From Pempheris klunzingeri (lineage: Eukaryota > Chordata > Actinopteri > Acropomatiformes > Pempheridae), in contig NC_092027.1 in NCBI RefSeq assembly GCF_042242105.1, positions 6,050,006-6,114,005 on the forward strand: DNA of 64,000 nucleotides. Reading direction: 5' to 3'. The position numbers were made by a program, and so were the translations under genes. The notes under the pieces are model-generated. The model did not search any database and had not been told where the DNA came from. It worked only from the letters and a program-made list of their open reading frames with translations. Below are positions 12,875-34,766 of the stretch, one piece after another. The number at the start of each line of letters is the position of its first letter. Positions within the stretch are counted from its first letter, which is position 1.

Positions 12875-15800
12875 CAGCTGCACCAGCTCTCCTGGTTGTG
12901 TGTATGTATCTGTGGGCCATTTTTCACTCTGTGCACCACTGACGTGTTTGGTAATGGAGACCACAGCTCAGTGGGCGCAGCGTTTCCAGGATCTCTGCCG
13001 GTCGGGACCCGCCTGTTAGAGGTGCAGACAGCCCGCTGATCGGACTGGAGGAATTACAGGGCGGACAAACATCGCATCTTTTCAGATTTTAGCGGGGAGG
13101 GGGGTTAGGGGAAATCTGGCATGATGCATTGCTGCAGCTGTTGAATCCAAAAAATCTCCAAGCATTTCACTTCCCAGGAAGGCGCGTCTCATAAACAACA
13201 TGCCGCATACACTGACACTCATTCTAAATAAGATTAAGGGAAATAACAATTAAATAACAATTAATCATGACCTATTTTTTTCTGTGTGTTGGTTTAAAGA
13301 TACTCACTTTTGTCTGTTAGTGTCAGCTTCTCCTCGAAATTATGTCCAAGCTCCTTATAATCCATCGTTTCCATCTCAGGCGGATCGCAGTCTCTTTCCA
13401 GGTGCTGTCATTCCTCAGAGTCGCACAAGTACAGGAGATGAAACTCCCGGTACAGATCGCCCAAACACGCCCTTTGTAAATCCAACCGGAATAGAAAGAG
13501 AGAAAAAGTGATCAAGAGAATAATGTGGGAATAAATAGGATCCGACTGGAATCAGCTGGGAATGTTTAAAATGTTAAATAACAAGAAACTTGTTAAATTG
13601 TCTTGTTAAAATGAGGGAATCAGTCCACTCCAGCGCGCCTTGGAAAACCTACAGTGGGGCAATAAAAAAGGTTTCTGTTAAGTCCTGTGAGCCGCAGAAC
13701 CGGAGTCAAGCTGCAAAGAGTGAGGCACCCACTTCCGGTGAGACTTTTCAGAATAAAATACATTGGTTCTACTTCAAGGTCCATTGATTAGGTGTGTCCT
13801 GAGCTTTCAGCTGTATCTCTCTCAGAGTTTGCTCAGTTGATTTGGAGAAGGACTGAGCTATCTGCATGGCGACTAAGCAAACCATCTTTTAAGGAAGAGA
13901 TGCAGGTGGTTTAAGGAAACTTTTTCTCTCTCAAATTATAGTTTCCTGAGACAATAATTAACGTTTCTCACTGGAAGCCATGTTTTAGTTTAGTTTTTAG
14001 TTTTTACATGTTTAACATATTTTCTCAGATAGTAGGTGACATTCAATATGCACAGTACATGTAACATAATGGAAAAACAAACGAACAACAAAATTCAACA
14101 AAGGGGTATTAAACCGACAGGAAAGGACACATACTACATAAGTATTACAAATAATTTAGTCTAATTTTCATGCTCAAATTGTTGCCACAAAACCAATTAT
14201 TTGCAGCAAGTGGCCACAAAAGTACCCTAATTGAAGTGCAGGCTACTTTTTCTATGGCTGAAATAATCATTCACATAAAAGATAATAAATATCGTTTTCG
14301 AACATTTGCATTCAAATTATTATAATTGGAAAGTATATTTATAAGGCAATAACAGTAAAGGAATATTATATATCTTTATTATATATTTTAAAAGAACCGT
14401 CTTTTATTCTGAATGCCAGATTGCTTCATTTCCGGTTGTAGACTCTTCCTCTTGCTGATTTGACGCCGACTTTCGCAGCGAGAAAACCGCATGCCGGACA
14501 AGTGGACTGTACCAACTGTTTCACAAGGAAAGAAACTCGTTTACCCATCAACCACCAGGCCAAATAATCAATATAAAAACAGCAAACATTACATTTAATT
14601 CCCAGTTGGAGCCTCTCTGGTCGGTTTTATGCCGCAGAAAAAGGACAGAAGAGAGCTTTTAAGTCTTGGACCCCGTGAATGGTTTGATCCATCAGATGAT
14701 TTCCAGCAGCTGAAATCAGCCCTGCTGCCTGGAGCTGAGCTGAGCTGTCATAACAGGGGATCAAACGGACTGTGTGTGTAATTACAGCAATTAGACATGT
14801 GTTAATTAACGGGCTGTAACGGTAAAAATTAACAACAGCATTCTTTACTTCAGGAGCAACATATCTATTAGAAAAACACACAAAATATTGTAATATTATT
14901 GTCATAATGGTGCAAAAGGCCTTAATTACCACAGGAAAACATGCTGGAATAAAACTGGATTACTATATTAAACAAAAAGTAGCTTTCAGAGATCTTTTTA
15001 CATTGTAGGAAAGCATGATTTCTGTAAGGATTTGTTGTATAAGCCCACATTACTATTATACTTTGCTCTTATAATCAAAGAGGCTTCTGCAGGGCCGTTT
15101 TAAGAGAGATGTTTTATAAATAGTCCGCCCTGAATGACACCCACTGTGCTTTTTTGGTCATCTGGATAAAAAATTCAGATTAATTATATATGAGGTCATC
15201 TGTGCTCATCATGGTTTCTTTTTTTAAATCTGCAGAAAACCAAATATATGTTAAAAAAAAAACATATTACATCCCTGAATGCTCATTTTGAGAGTCTTTA
15301 GAGCAGGATAGATAATTTAACATAATGTTAGAACATTACTAAAAGCTAAAAGGCCAAATGTAGCTTATGTGAGCCTTGACAGAGATAAAATATGCATGAC
15401 CCACTTAGCTTGGTGAAGACATTAAGGACTTCATAGACCTCAAGTCTGATGAAAACGCTGGGCTGTGGCTGATGGTAGAGACTTCCCAACATCCAGATCA
15501 TTCTGTGTGGTTGGTCCACCTTCTTCTCTCTCTCTTATTCCTTATAGTTCAGCCTAAAATCAAAAATTGACAGTTAAAACCATTTCACAACTTACATTTA
15601 ACATAAACAAACAAAAAACAAAAAGACTGAAGGCTAAGCAGATAATAGATTCCTTTAAATATGGTAGATGGGAGGTAAATATAGCCTGTGATGTGCTGAT
15701 ACACTGCTCATCAATCCCCTGGACGCCCTGTCGCACATGACAGGGGAGGAGAGGACACTCCATCGAGGCTAGTGGAGCTGGAGCTGAACCGTTGGTGCCT

Positions 15801-15947
15801 GTGAGGAAGCGAACGGCTCTGCTGTTGAGTCTGGAGTCTCTGCTGGAAAATGATCTGTTGGTGCAGTAATAGGATTTGGAAATGCAAGGGCAGGAAATAC
15901 AGGAAGGACAAGCATTCATCTGCATGAGAACCTGTGTCTCTTGGAAA

Positions 15948-16130
15948 GGATGGATGGATGGATGAATGGATGAATGGATGGATCGATGTATAAATGGATA
16001 TATGGGTAAGTGGATGGATGGATGGATGGATGGATGGGTAAGTGGATGGATGGATGATGGATAGATGGATGGATGGATGATGGATAGATGGATGGATGGA
16101 TGATGGATGGATGGATGATGGATGGATGGA
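15948..16130. repeat. (GGAT)n minisatellite-like array
   Basis: About 180 bp of GGAT repeats with variants (GAAT, GGGTAAGT, GATAGAT). The variant block GGGTAAGTGGATGGATGGAT occurs twice, suggesting block duplication within the array rather than simple slippage alone. The DGWMMDGW frame across it is an artefact. Confidence 0.95.
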
Positions 16131-17699
16131 GTATTTGTTGTTGTGTCTCTTATCTTGATCTACAATCTACAGAGGTGAAGTCCCGCCCCTTCCGGTGGGT
16201 CCAATGGGACCTCACTTTGGCGGAAATACGTACCGGAAGTCAGTGGCGAGATACAAATAACTTTTTGATATCCTGTTTACATTTTGTCATGAATTTAAAC
16301 GATAATTTTGCAAGTCAAAAAAGTCACAGTTTTAGTTTGGTGTGAAACCCCTCAGTGAACTTCATCCTCTCATCTCCAACACCTGCTTCGTCCCTCAGCT
16401 ACGCTCCACGTACAAATGTAACTTTACCTCACCTGATGTGTTTCAGTTTTCTGTCTTATGTTTCTTTGTGTTCTCTTTGTCTTCTAACATCTTGGGACAT
16501 CGTTGGAAATAAGTGTTTCCACATAAACATGTTATCACTTGGGCTTCTACTATTTCTGTTATTGATAATCGATGACTAAAATCAATCAATCAACATGGCT
16601 AAAAACAAAATATGGTGCACAAACAGGACGACAGAAATCCTGGAAAGCCCTTTCCCATGTTTTCCACATTACACCATCTTGTTCTGTCTCTCAAGGATTC
16701 CATAAATACACAAGACTGCTGAAACTACAGCAGAACAAATTGTGCCTGCAGTCCACCGATGTACTGCCAAGCAACAGACATAAGCTCAAAGTGACATGAT
16801 TAGCTCTTCACTCTGACGCAGGCAGCAACAATTTAGCACGACAATAAGGTTTTACTGAATCCCTCAGACTATTACCGGTATGATTTAGAGACAAATCTAA
16901 CTTAAAATACCTGATTAGAGCACTTAAATGCACAAAGAAGGCTTTTAACCAGCAAATTTTAGTGAACAACTGATTCAGTACAATGGATGCATCCTTCAAT
17001 TGTTCCTACAGCAGTTTTCACAATGAGGCTTCCTTTGAAGGAGTGCATGTCCACACTCGCCTGCACCTGACTGAGCCTCAGAGAGCCTCCCATAAACCCA
17101 TACAGGCATCTAGTTAAATGTCCCTCCTACACAGACTAGCACAAAAGCACTGCTCCTCACAAAAAGCCTGCAGTTACACTTGAAACGTTCATCTGGGTCC
17201 TCCCTGCGCATTTGACCAGAGGGGAGGAGAACATTTCTGTCTGCAGAAGGGAGTTATAAAATGCTCCTTTCATTGTAAAACCCCCAAAGTGCACAATGGT
17301 TTGGTTTTACAGGGCGAGTACACATATTTGGAGAGCACACTGCTGAAGTCACAGTCTGAATATAACCACAGCTGCTTCAGTGTGGGAGTGAAGCATGTCT
17401 GCAGTTGGTGTGGTTATCGAGAGCGGAGGTGGGGAAAAATCTCCAAGTGATTTCCATGTGAGCAGATGACACAGTGGATTAAACTGGATCGCATCCACTG
17501 TTTTTTGCAGATGGAAAGTAACACAAGGTATAAATAACAACTTTTGGGCACCGTGTTGTTTTATTGTTATTTACAGAGAGTAGATATCGCCACACGACAT
17601 TTATTTCCACGTCAACATCTGCTTCTGGTGAACACAAAATGCCACGTCGATGTTTGAAACATCTTTCCAGGGTGAAGACCTGCCTTAAAGCAAATGTGT

Positions 17700-17990
17700 G
17701 ACAGCTTGGGAAATAGGCTTATTCACTTTTTGTTAGAGAATGAGATGAGAACATCACTTTAACATCTGGATAGAAAATATGAAGCCACAGCTAGCAGCAG
17801 CTTAGCTTAGCTTAGCATAAAGACAGCTTGACTGGTTCTGTCTGCAGGTAACAGGTTGGGTAATTGAAATTACTTTTTGTTATTGCAGACAGAGTAAAGT
17901 ACCAAAAAAAGCTACCATTTGGTACTGGTACTGAATACCAGGTACCGGTATGGGTTCAAATGTGAACGGTACCCAACCCTAGTTATATCT
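17700..17990. repeat. Dispersed fish repeat fragments
   Basis: The stretch 17,785-17,830 (AGCAGCAGCTTAGCTTAGC then ATAAAGACAGC) matches the left arm of the inverted-repeat element near 49.9-50.45 kb. It is followed at about 17,897-17,985 by a GGTACTGGTACTGAATACCA block rich in inverted GGTACC motifs ending in ACGGTACCCAACCCT, another sequence I recall as dispersed in fish genomes. No coding capacity. Confidence 0.5.
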
Positions 17991-18484
17991 ACATAATTAT
18001 GGTATTAAAAAGGAGGTTTCGCTTTTTTGCAGTTGCCAGGCAACCGGCAGGAAGTTACTGGCCATTTTGGGAGCCGTGGAAACAAGTGGTGAACACAACA
18101 TCTTTCTGTTTTTGATCTCTACTCATTCCTGAGGGAAATATCTTTATTGTCTTTTTAGTTGCTAAATACAGACTTTTCAGGACATCAGGTGCCTTCTGCT
18201 GATTTCAGTGAACCAAAACAGCAAAGTTACGGGATGACAGTTAAACAAAGAGCTGAAACTCACTATGAAGCTCCATGAAGCCGAAAGGAGCAGCAGATTC
18301 AGGTGATAATTCTCATCACTACGAGCGACTAGCTGCATATTGGTATTTTATTCATTATTGTGAAAATGATACTGATAATTAAATATGAAAGTGGCATCTA
18401 TGGAAGGCCATTTCTACCAATGTGATGAAAAGTAAATCTTGTAAGTCATTATAATGATAAATCAAAATTTGCATATGGCTTTAT

Positions 18485-18670
18485 TAGGCTAGTTTACAGC
18501 GTTTCTCATTATTTTGAGATACCAAGTCATTGTTTTGAAATACTGACTATTTTGAGGAAGGCATTGTTTTGAGATACTTTCTTATCATTTGAAGAAAGTA
18601 TTTTTGAAGGTACAAATGTCTTTATTTTGAGATTCTGAGTCATTATTTCAAAAAAGGTTCTCATCATAAT
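18485..18670. repeat. Degenerate repeat of ATTTTGAGATAC units
   Basis: Units such as CATTATTTTGAGATACCAAGT recur with substitutions at roughly 30-60 bp spacing. The block at 53.9-54.6 kb has the same flavour (CATAATTATGAGA). It is a decayed tandem or dispersed repeat with no gene content. Confidence 0.5.
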
Positions 18671-19137
18671 TTCGACAGTTTCTCGCTATAAAGTTTTAAA
18701 AGAACACTAAAGCGGAGTCATAAAATTGTTGTAGCTGTTGTTCCAACAATCAAACACCTGATAAAGGGAGTGACTGATGTGTCCATTTGTCCGTCGGGTT
18801 AAACACCATCCCCACCTCATTCCCCATCAGTCACATTGCTCACATACAGAGTCACACTCCACCCCTCCGCCTGCTCTCTAGCAGTTGGCACAGTGGTGTC
18901 ATCTCAGGCTCTCAGCTGTTACTGTGGCGTACCACTGACTGCACCAGCAGCTGCTGGGGGACGCACACGGCTATATCATGTCCAGATTAGAGCATCAGGA
19001 AACTGGGCTGAGGATAAAAGGTGGGGCTTTTACACGGATAAATCCTGAATATGATTCATCTTCAAAAGTAGCTCAACAGCCTCACATCTTATTGGCCTAC
19101 ACAGACAAAGAAGACTACTGAGACTAAATGGTTGCAA

Positions 19138-19143
19138 TTTAAT
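19138..19143 (-). terminator. Possible stpg1 polyadenylation signal (ATTAAA)
   Basis: TTTAAT on the plus strand reads ATTAAA on the stpg1 strand, about 150 bp past the stop codon. It is the nearest variant signal I see, but single hexamers in AT-rich DNA are weak evidence. Confidence 0.35.
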
Positions 19144-19293
19144 TTTCATCCTTTTTCCTCAAAAATACTTACTTACAAAATGCCAGATATAGATGAACCT
19201 GAGTGCATTTAAAACAGAGACACATACCTTGTATTGAAGCATTTTGATACAGATAATCACAGTTCATGTGTGTAAAAAATTAACTTGTGAGCT

Positions 19294-27682
<8,389 letters not shown>

Positions 27683-28112
27683 CAAAGACGACTGGAACTC
27701 CTGGACACACATGAGAATACGCGTAGAGAAACACAAGATTTCTGGACTTTGTGAACCTTTTATGCCTTTTTTTGTTTTGTTTTTTTGGTTGTCATATTTC
27801 AGCCTGTACTGTGTGCATTGCTTGAAACATTCCCTGCCCCCCCCCTCCGTCACCTACCTTTGGTCATGGTTAAGATGTTTGACCTACCAATTAAGTAATT
27901 AAAATATGGTGTTGCATGTTACTTGTGGCCTGATGAGGCCCACCCCCAGTAACACACCATCTTGTATAGTGTTAAAAAAAGATTGTATTTATTATGTAGT
28001 TCATTTCCTGCGTATCCCATTGTGATAAAATTGCTTTTTTTTTAAGCGCCACATAGTCATATAACTCGTGAATATCCTGGATTCTTTTATTACGTGGTTT
28101 GTTTTTCAAAAA

Positions 28113-28118
28113 AATAAA
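28113..28118 (+). terminator. meaf6 polyadenylation signal AATAAA
   Basis: AATAAA lies about 430 bp past the meaf6 stop and is followed by a TG/T-rich stretch (TTGTTTTGGTTGC) typical of a downstream element. A weaker ATTAAA near 27,897 could give a shorter 3' UTR. Confidence 0.65.
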
Positions 28119-29756
28119 AAAAATCCAGTAACATGAACTTGTTTTGGTTGCTTATTAAAACGTCTCTTGCTGTGTGCTCTGTGTCACACAGGTAAGGGAT
28201 CGTTGGATGTTGTGAATTGGCTGATTAATCGTTGTGGGCCGTAATAATTGCCTTAAATCTTTGTTGTTTCTTTAAATCACTGACAGCTGGATGCCAAGTG
28301 ACCATTTATTGGAGGGAGTTCCCACACATGTGGCCCATATGAAATGATATAGAACAGTTTATTTTCTTAAGAGTCCAAATATTTTCATTGTTTACCCAAC
28401 TAACACAGAGAACAGGCAGTGCAGTCTCTCACAGGCGTCCCAGAGCGCCGGCTGATGACAGCACCACGCTATTTACACAATGCTCTCTGGCTTTTGTCAG
28501 GTGTGAACTTTAACATCTAATGCTGTTTTAACAAATAGATTATTTAAACGTGTTTCTTTAATGCTATTTTGGTCAGAAAATGTTTGTGAAAGTTACAGCA
28601 TGTAATATGTTTTAATAACTTATCTACTGTTGTCCGCCTGCAGTATCCCAATGTTACACTAGGCAGCGCCAAGAGGTGGTTTGCTGTACTGAAAATCATG
28701 AAGTTTTGGTTTGTCATTTTCATGTTTAGTTTCTTGCTCAGATTCAGCATTAACTTATAGTGAAGATTTATCGTACAAATTCTACACAATAATTTGTTTT
28801 TGTAATGAATGTGTTAATACATTAAAACAGGAATAAAAGGGGTGTGTTATATTTTCAGTGAGCGTAGACGATACATTATTAATAGCAGACCTTTAGTTAA
28901 AGAGCATTTCAGGCAAAACATTCTTCATAAAAGATTAAAATGGGGCACATATAAGTGTAGGAACATGAACAAAAAGCAAGTTACAAGGATGAGATTTAAG
29001 TTGAGGAGGTCACTGATGCAGTTACTTGTTTTCATTTTTGCCGCCAGGTAACAATCAGCCAGTCAATAACACTAAGATAGAAAGAAAAAAAACAATGATA
29101 CCACAGTAAAAGATATGCAGTTAAGATAAAATAAAATAGACAATAAAAGCTGTCAAATAAAAATAATACACAGTAAAATGTTAAGAGAAAATAGAATACA
29201 ATAATAAAAGAAGTATACATAAAATTATAAAACATTACATAAAAGCTAAATAGATGGTTTCAGTATATGTTTAAAAAGATCAATACTTCTTCAATATTTG
29301 TCTATTAATAAAGTATGAAGCTAGAGCCAGCAGGCGGGCAGCAGAGGTTCGCATTAAAGCTGGAGACGGCCAAGAAATATTCCAGAAAAGAAACAGTTCC
29401 CATAAATCCCAGAAAAAAACCATAACTTTTCTGTTTCTGTAAAGAAGCTCCCTCAGAGCAGCTCAGACCTGGAAGCACTTAAGTGACTATCACATGAGTC
29501 ACAGCTAGCCTGAAACTTCACCGCATGGGGGGATGGAGGCAGGCGTCCTGAGGAGCCGGAGCTGCTGACAAACACACATGATGAAGAGGCTGACTGGGAA
29601 GAGTCCGTCCCAGGAATGCACTCTTCTGTTTTTGTGCTGCTCCGCCGCCGCTCCCATCCCAGAGTCACATTTCATCTGGTGTGAATGACACAATGACTAG
29701 TTTTCACCGCTCCTCCAGCGGGCAGTTAGCATTATGACCCATTTGGTCCACCTCTC

Positions 29757-30250
29757 TGGTTCACACTGAAATATCCCGACATCTACTGGATATATTTCAG
29801 TGGCTTTCATGGTCCCCAGAGGATGAGTGACTTTACTGGACTCGTACACTGTATATAAGGTCTGCTGTGTGTATAAGGTGATCTAACTTCACCTTTAGCG
29901 CCAGTCAGGTTGATTCAGATGGTTTTAAGTGAAGTGTCTCATCAACGGGATGGATTCATGATCCCCAGAGGATGAACCCTATCCTGTCTACTTTCACCTT
30001 GCACAACATGCATAGGTGCGAGACAGTCTCAGACTCTGAAACCTGCTAGTTTACACCAATACGACTGGACAAATACAGTCCATTTACCAAAAGCCTTTCA
30101 TGGTCCCCAGAGGATGAATCCTAAGGACTTGTTTGTTTGATTCCCTGATTTTTTTTTTTTTTAGCATCATTGGGAGTTTTACAGTATTAACTTTTACTAA
30201 AATATCTCAGTACCTGCTGGATGCTATGTAGTTTGGTTTAGACGTTCATA
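29757..30250. repeat. Diverged copy of fish 'AAATATCTCARCA' repeat (family D)
   Basis: Three spaced copies of TTTCATGGTCCCCAGAGGATGA-like sequence (near 29,806, 29,958 and 30,095) occur with CTGAAATATC and AAAATATCTCAGTACCTGC blocks. The same modules recur at 33.76-34.02 kb and 45.82-46.08 kb. This is a repeat built of internally duplicated units, with no coding capacity seen. Confidence 0.65.
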
Positions 30251-32555
30251 GTCCCATCAGGTTTCTTCAGCTTTTCAAGACTAATGAAACTAAAATCAGT
30301 CTTTGCTTTGTGTTTATTGCAAATTTCCAAATATCAGCATGTCAAACTAAGACACTCTTTTCACTACTTTATCGCTCTAACAGACAGATGTAATTTTTTA
30401 GGCGGGTCGTGAATGCTTTTTCCCTTCTACCTGTTGGTGATTCATAACTGACAGCCGGACATTGAGCATTAACGCAGGTTTAGAAACATACCGAACATTT
30501 TTCTCCCAGCAGTATTATTTCCTTGTCTCCTCCCACGTCTACTCGGGCCATGCGACACACAGAGACTGTACAGGCTGTAGTTGAGACCAGGCTGCATGTC
30601 AGCCCATGACTCACTCACAGTCACATTCAAACTGCTCAACATCACCTACTACGTAATGCGATCAGGCTGGAAACTCACACTCATACCAGAATACATTCCA
30701 CACATTTAACTTTGAGGTGTGTGAGTAATGAGGCATGTATGCGCAATCTTTGTTTAATTTCCTGTCACTTCAGGAAATCATCTGGAAAGATCTGACCAAT
30801 GCAAACCTTTAATTGAGCTGTTGGGAGCCAAACAGAATTCCTGAAGTTGAACTTAAATGACTCAGCGGCTACCGCGTTTAAGCCTTCCTTCTACTTCTGA
30901 GTCCAGATTAACTATTTACAACTAATTGGGAAAATGCAAACCATAATCTGGGGTTCAGAAGAATCAGGTTTGCTGCCAAACGCTCTTGAGTTTGACTCTC
31001 AACATGCTCCCCCTCCCCGGGAAGCTCCCTGATTGGAATGAGTGATTTTGTTGGGTTGAAAGCCAGCATGTGTGTTCAGTCAGAAAAGAAAAACAGCTTT
31101 GAATAATTATTCTTTCCACAGAAAGTGAATAATTGCAAACAAACCTCATTTCAACCCTGCTGGCCTTTACTGGAAATGGAGCTTTTCCAATCAGCTGTGT
31201 TGTTTGTCATTTCTTGAGGTGTTTGTGCGACTCCCCGACGAAGGCCAGTCAGAGCGTGATTAAAACACTGGAGTTGTATTTATTTCTTCTTTTCAGCGAG
31301 ACTCAAGTACAGTGAAGATGTAAATTCCGGAGAAGTGACTTCTTTAGACAACCAAACTAACTCACATGATACAATCTAAAGCTTCAAAACAGATACTGAA
31401 TGGACCTTGTAGTGAGATTGTTTGACCAGTTAATAAATAGTTTAAATGGATAAGCTAACTGGACAGAAATGCCTGATGATTAATATCAATACTGTCATAG
31501 AGAAGTCGAGCTGCAGTTTCCAACTTTCACTGTGAGTCTCTTTTGATTTTCCAGACAAATGATGTATACAGTAATTATCATTTCATTCCACCATATTTTA
31601 GTGGTGTGCATCATTTTCTCTTCCTTTCTTTAATATATTGGTGTGTTTGTATGCTAGATAAATAAACTTTTACCTGAACCTTTTCTTATATCATACTACA
31701 TATCAGTAGTGAGATATAAAATGACACATACCATTGTAGAGGATCTTATCGCCCACCCTACACCTGTAGTATCAAAGCTTGCAGGTTGCTTTTGAGGTAT
31801 CAAGATATCCAAGGTTTCAGCCACTACCCTACATGGACGAGTTTTATTGAATTGCCTTTGTGATGCTTACAGGTTTGAAAAAATTAAAAAATAAAATAAG
31901 AGGAGCAACAAGTGCAGAATAATATAGATGATAGACCACAGACGTTCCTGTCAACAGTTCTCCTAACAGAGAAATAGTCCTCATGTAAACTGTCGACAGT
32001 GAGGTTGTTAAATTAAACAAAGTAACAGGAACTCTGTTTGTGAAAGAGAAGCCGCTGTTTCAATTTTTCCTTTTACACAAATAAAATTCACGACCATTAT
32101 ATTGGTGTAGCGGCAGAAGGAGAGACTGCATAGCTGAAAACCCGCAGCATTTAAAACCAGCATGACTGGAAACCACAAGGGGTAAGAGACAAATGTGTTT
32201 TGGTGAGTTAAGTGAACTGACCCTCTTTACAATTGTCCTCATCATTCAAAAGTTGCAACAGGGCAAATCCCACGGAAATAGAGTGTGTTGAGTTGGCAAA
32301 TGTTCAAATGTGAACAGTTTTCATATCTGAAGACCTTAAACGACTTAAAGAAATATGCAGTACAAACAGTGCAGAAGCTTCCCCCTTCTGTCTTCTGTGG
32401 TCTGTCAGTCAGAGTAATGTCGTCTAATTACTTTAACAGACTCCACCAGCGGGATCCAGCTGAGTCCGAGTCCCCGGCCTCTAACAGGCTGAGCGGGATG
32501 ACGTGAAAACTTAAATATTCACTGAGGAGCCTCGACCCCATCCTCCCTCCTCCCT

Positions 32556-32579
32556 TCTCCTCCTCCTCCTCCTCCTCCT
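32556..32579. repeat. (TCC)8 trinucleotide run
   Basis: Eight TCC units. The poly-Glu in the antisense frame is an artefact. Confidence 0.9.
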
Positions 32580-33756
32580 GGGACCAAACAAGACTGTTCT
32601 CCTTCATCCCCGCAAACAAGGTCAAAAATATTTCAGGAAGAGTCATGGGAAAAGCTCAAACAAACAACAGCACCACATGGATCTTTTATTTTTCATCAGG
32701 AGTCGATCTCGTGATGAGATTTTATCAGGATGTTAAGAACTGGCTTGTTGCAGCAAGTCAACGCTTTTACACTCGGTCATAAATGATGATCAAAAGCAGG
32801 AAGTAACAGGAATGTACTGTATATCACTTCTTGACAGCTAAATTTCTCTGTTTACGAGGGAATACCAGGGGCCTGGAGTTAGAGGAGCACTCTTATTTTT
32901 ACATTAGCACCTGTCAGGGCCGACGACACCAAGTCTAATCTACATATTTTGTCTGTTTCATAGCCTTTTCTCATAGTTATTGTTAATTCATGTGTTTTAA
33001 TTCAACTTAACTCAAAGTCCTCTTACTGGCTGAAGATGATTTATCTGGACTTTTTTTTTAATTCATTTTTAAACAAAAATAAACTTTCAGATTCAGAATT
33101 TTTGAATATTAAAACTGTTGTGCTGCTTCCCTTAAGAATGAGCCTTCATTCGTGTCTAGTTAAGATGACACTTTAAAGCAAGAAAGAGCAGGTACAACGT
33201 ATTTCGATCAGCACCGAGGCCATAGAAACGATATTTTCAAGACTGTAGAAGCTAAATCACTTTTGTGGGAACTTTTCATCCAGTTCGTCCTAAATTTCAT
33301 CGTCCTGTCCGCTGGTTTTCTGTTCCCTCCTCCTGATGTGGACGCTAGGCTGGCACAGCCTCCGCATAAACACAATCAGAGGAGATCAGTGCAGAGGTTC
33401 TGAACTGTAAATGTTTATGTGGATTATGTAATAAGGGAAAGTCTGCATGGGAGTACCCACAGAAAAACCATCTTTGGGAAACTGGGTTTTTCAAAGGAAT
33501 CTTTTCCCAAATTTCTTTTCTTTCTTTTTCAAGGAGATTGTCAAGATGATTTAAGATGATACAATGTTTTTTATTGACTATTCAGTTTCAGTTCCTTGAT
33601 GCATCTCATACAAGGAATTAACTTTGAACACTCTCCTGTGCAAAGAGCAACCTTTGAAATAGACAACAAATGTTGACAAAAGAATGCGTTTGCACATTTT
33701 TGTCCATTTCTGAGTGTAGAGCAATGATGATTAGTTTGAACTGTGTTCAGTTCACT

Positions 33757-34025
33757 TTGATCCAGACTGAAATATCTCAGCAGTTAATGGATGGACTGCC
33801 ATGAAATTTGGCACAGTTCTCAATTTATTCATCATGTTGATTTATGACCAAATATCTGCAAAACTGATGACATTCCCATCATCAGCCTCAGCTGTACTTT
33901 GAGTGTTTGGTGAACAAACAGCAAATTTGAGCCCAAACATTAAACCTGCTTAGCATCAACATGCTAGCTTTGTCATAGGGAGCGTGTCAGTATGGTGACA
34001 TTAGCATCCAGCTTAAAACACTGCT
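33757..34025. repeat. Copy of family D repeat
   Basis: CAGACTGAAATATCTCAGCA then GGACTGCCATGAAATTTGGC match the units at 45.82 and 45.96 kb. The second half (TTAGCATCCAGCTTAAAACACTGCTG) resembles the tail of the same dispersed fish repeat. Confidence 0.7.
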
Positions 34026-34229
34026 GGTACAGCCTGATAGAGCTGCTCGCATGGCTGTAAACTCATACTGTGAATAGAGCGGAGAGGAAAGTCTGAAAAA
34101 TAAACCCGACTAACGCTGTTAACAACCTGACAACTGACACTGTCGGCTACGTTATGAGATGTAGTTCATCTAGACGAATACTCCATTTATTAATTCATGT
34201 ACACACCACCCTTTGTTTTATGACAGTTA

Positions 34230-34235
34230 TTTATT
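34230..34235 (-). terminator. Candidate fhl3 polyadenylation signal
   Basis: TTTATT on the plus strand reads AATAAA on the fhl3 strand, about 530 bp past the stop codon. ATTAAA variants near 34,484-34,494 are nearer alternatives. Confidence 0.45.
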
Positions 34236-34766
34236 CATTGCATGTACACCAGTACATGTAGTTTTAAGCTGAAAAGAAAAGAAAAGTTTCTCCAACAGTT
34301 CAATTCAACAAATTTACATGCAAAAAGCAGTGGGAGAAGAAGCAGGGCAGCTTTATGACTTAAGATATTTAAGTAGAAATATGTGTGCCATGCATAGGTC
34401 CTAACATTCAAACTTTGGTTCTGTCAATCATGAAAAAAAACTGTTAGAAAATGTGCATTACCACCTTTATGAAAGAACCAACAATTTAATTTAATGTTTT
34501 GCATGTGTCTTTTGTACATCTTAGTCTTTGATGTACAAAACATAAAAGAAAAACAGTCATTCACAAACATCACAGGACATTTCTGCAGATTTATACATAC
34601 ATTTCAATGTGCTAAAAGCTGACAAGAGTTTGGAGTTGTACATACTGAGTGAATGGGTAATATTGCAGTGTTCTTGTGCAAGGCTGAGGTTTAGGAGATT
34701 TTCTGCTGGTGTCAGCAGGGTTCTTGCTGCGCCAGGTGCAGGTGTTGCAGGTGCACTGAGGGCCGG

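Larger units (their letters stand above)
1..19290. other. Gene-poor stretch, no defensible exon
   Basis: I read both strands and found no open frame with recognisable protein content flanked by convincing splice sites. The frames present are short, unrelated to one another and often fall in simple repeats. The stretch holds CA, AT and GGAT microsatellites, a MITE with matching inverted ends near 5.2-5.46 kb, and fragments of two other MITE families near 3.5 and 10.3 kb; each is listed separately. GC-richer patches near 9.7-10.0 kb and 12.95-13.1 kb could be regulatory or an untranslated exon, but nothing in the sequence proves it. It lies downstream of stpg1, so it may be intergenic or the intron of a gene outside the window. 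Confidence 0.6.
28140..34225. other. Intergenic region between meaf6 and fhl3
   Basis: Both flanking genes have their 3' ends facing this region (convergent). I see no coding exon. It contains AT-rich sequence at 29.0-29.25 kb, a decayed dispersed repeat around 29.75-30.25 kb, a (TCC)8 run at 32,556-32,579, and another repeat at 33.76-34.02 kb. Confidence 0.6.

Noticed and set aside
12720-13039. Open frames on both strands with CVCVC or HTHTH runs
   Set aside because: They are translations of the TG microsatellite, with no splice context or homology.
15560-15925. 121-aa Cys-rich minus-strand frame
   Set aside because: No signal peptide order, no polyadenylation signal nearby, and composition is ordinary for a chance frame.
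16088-16345. Frame starting MDGWMMDGW
   Set aside because: The start is the GGAT array, and the rest resembles no protein I know and has no splice support.
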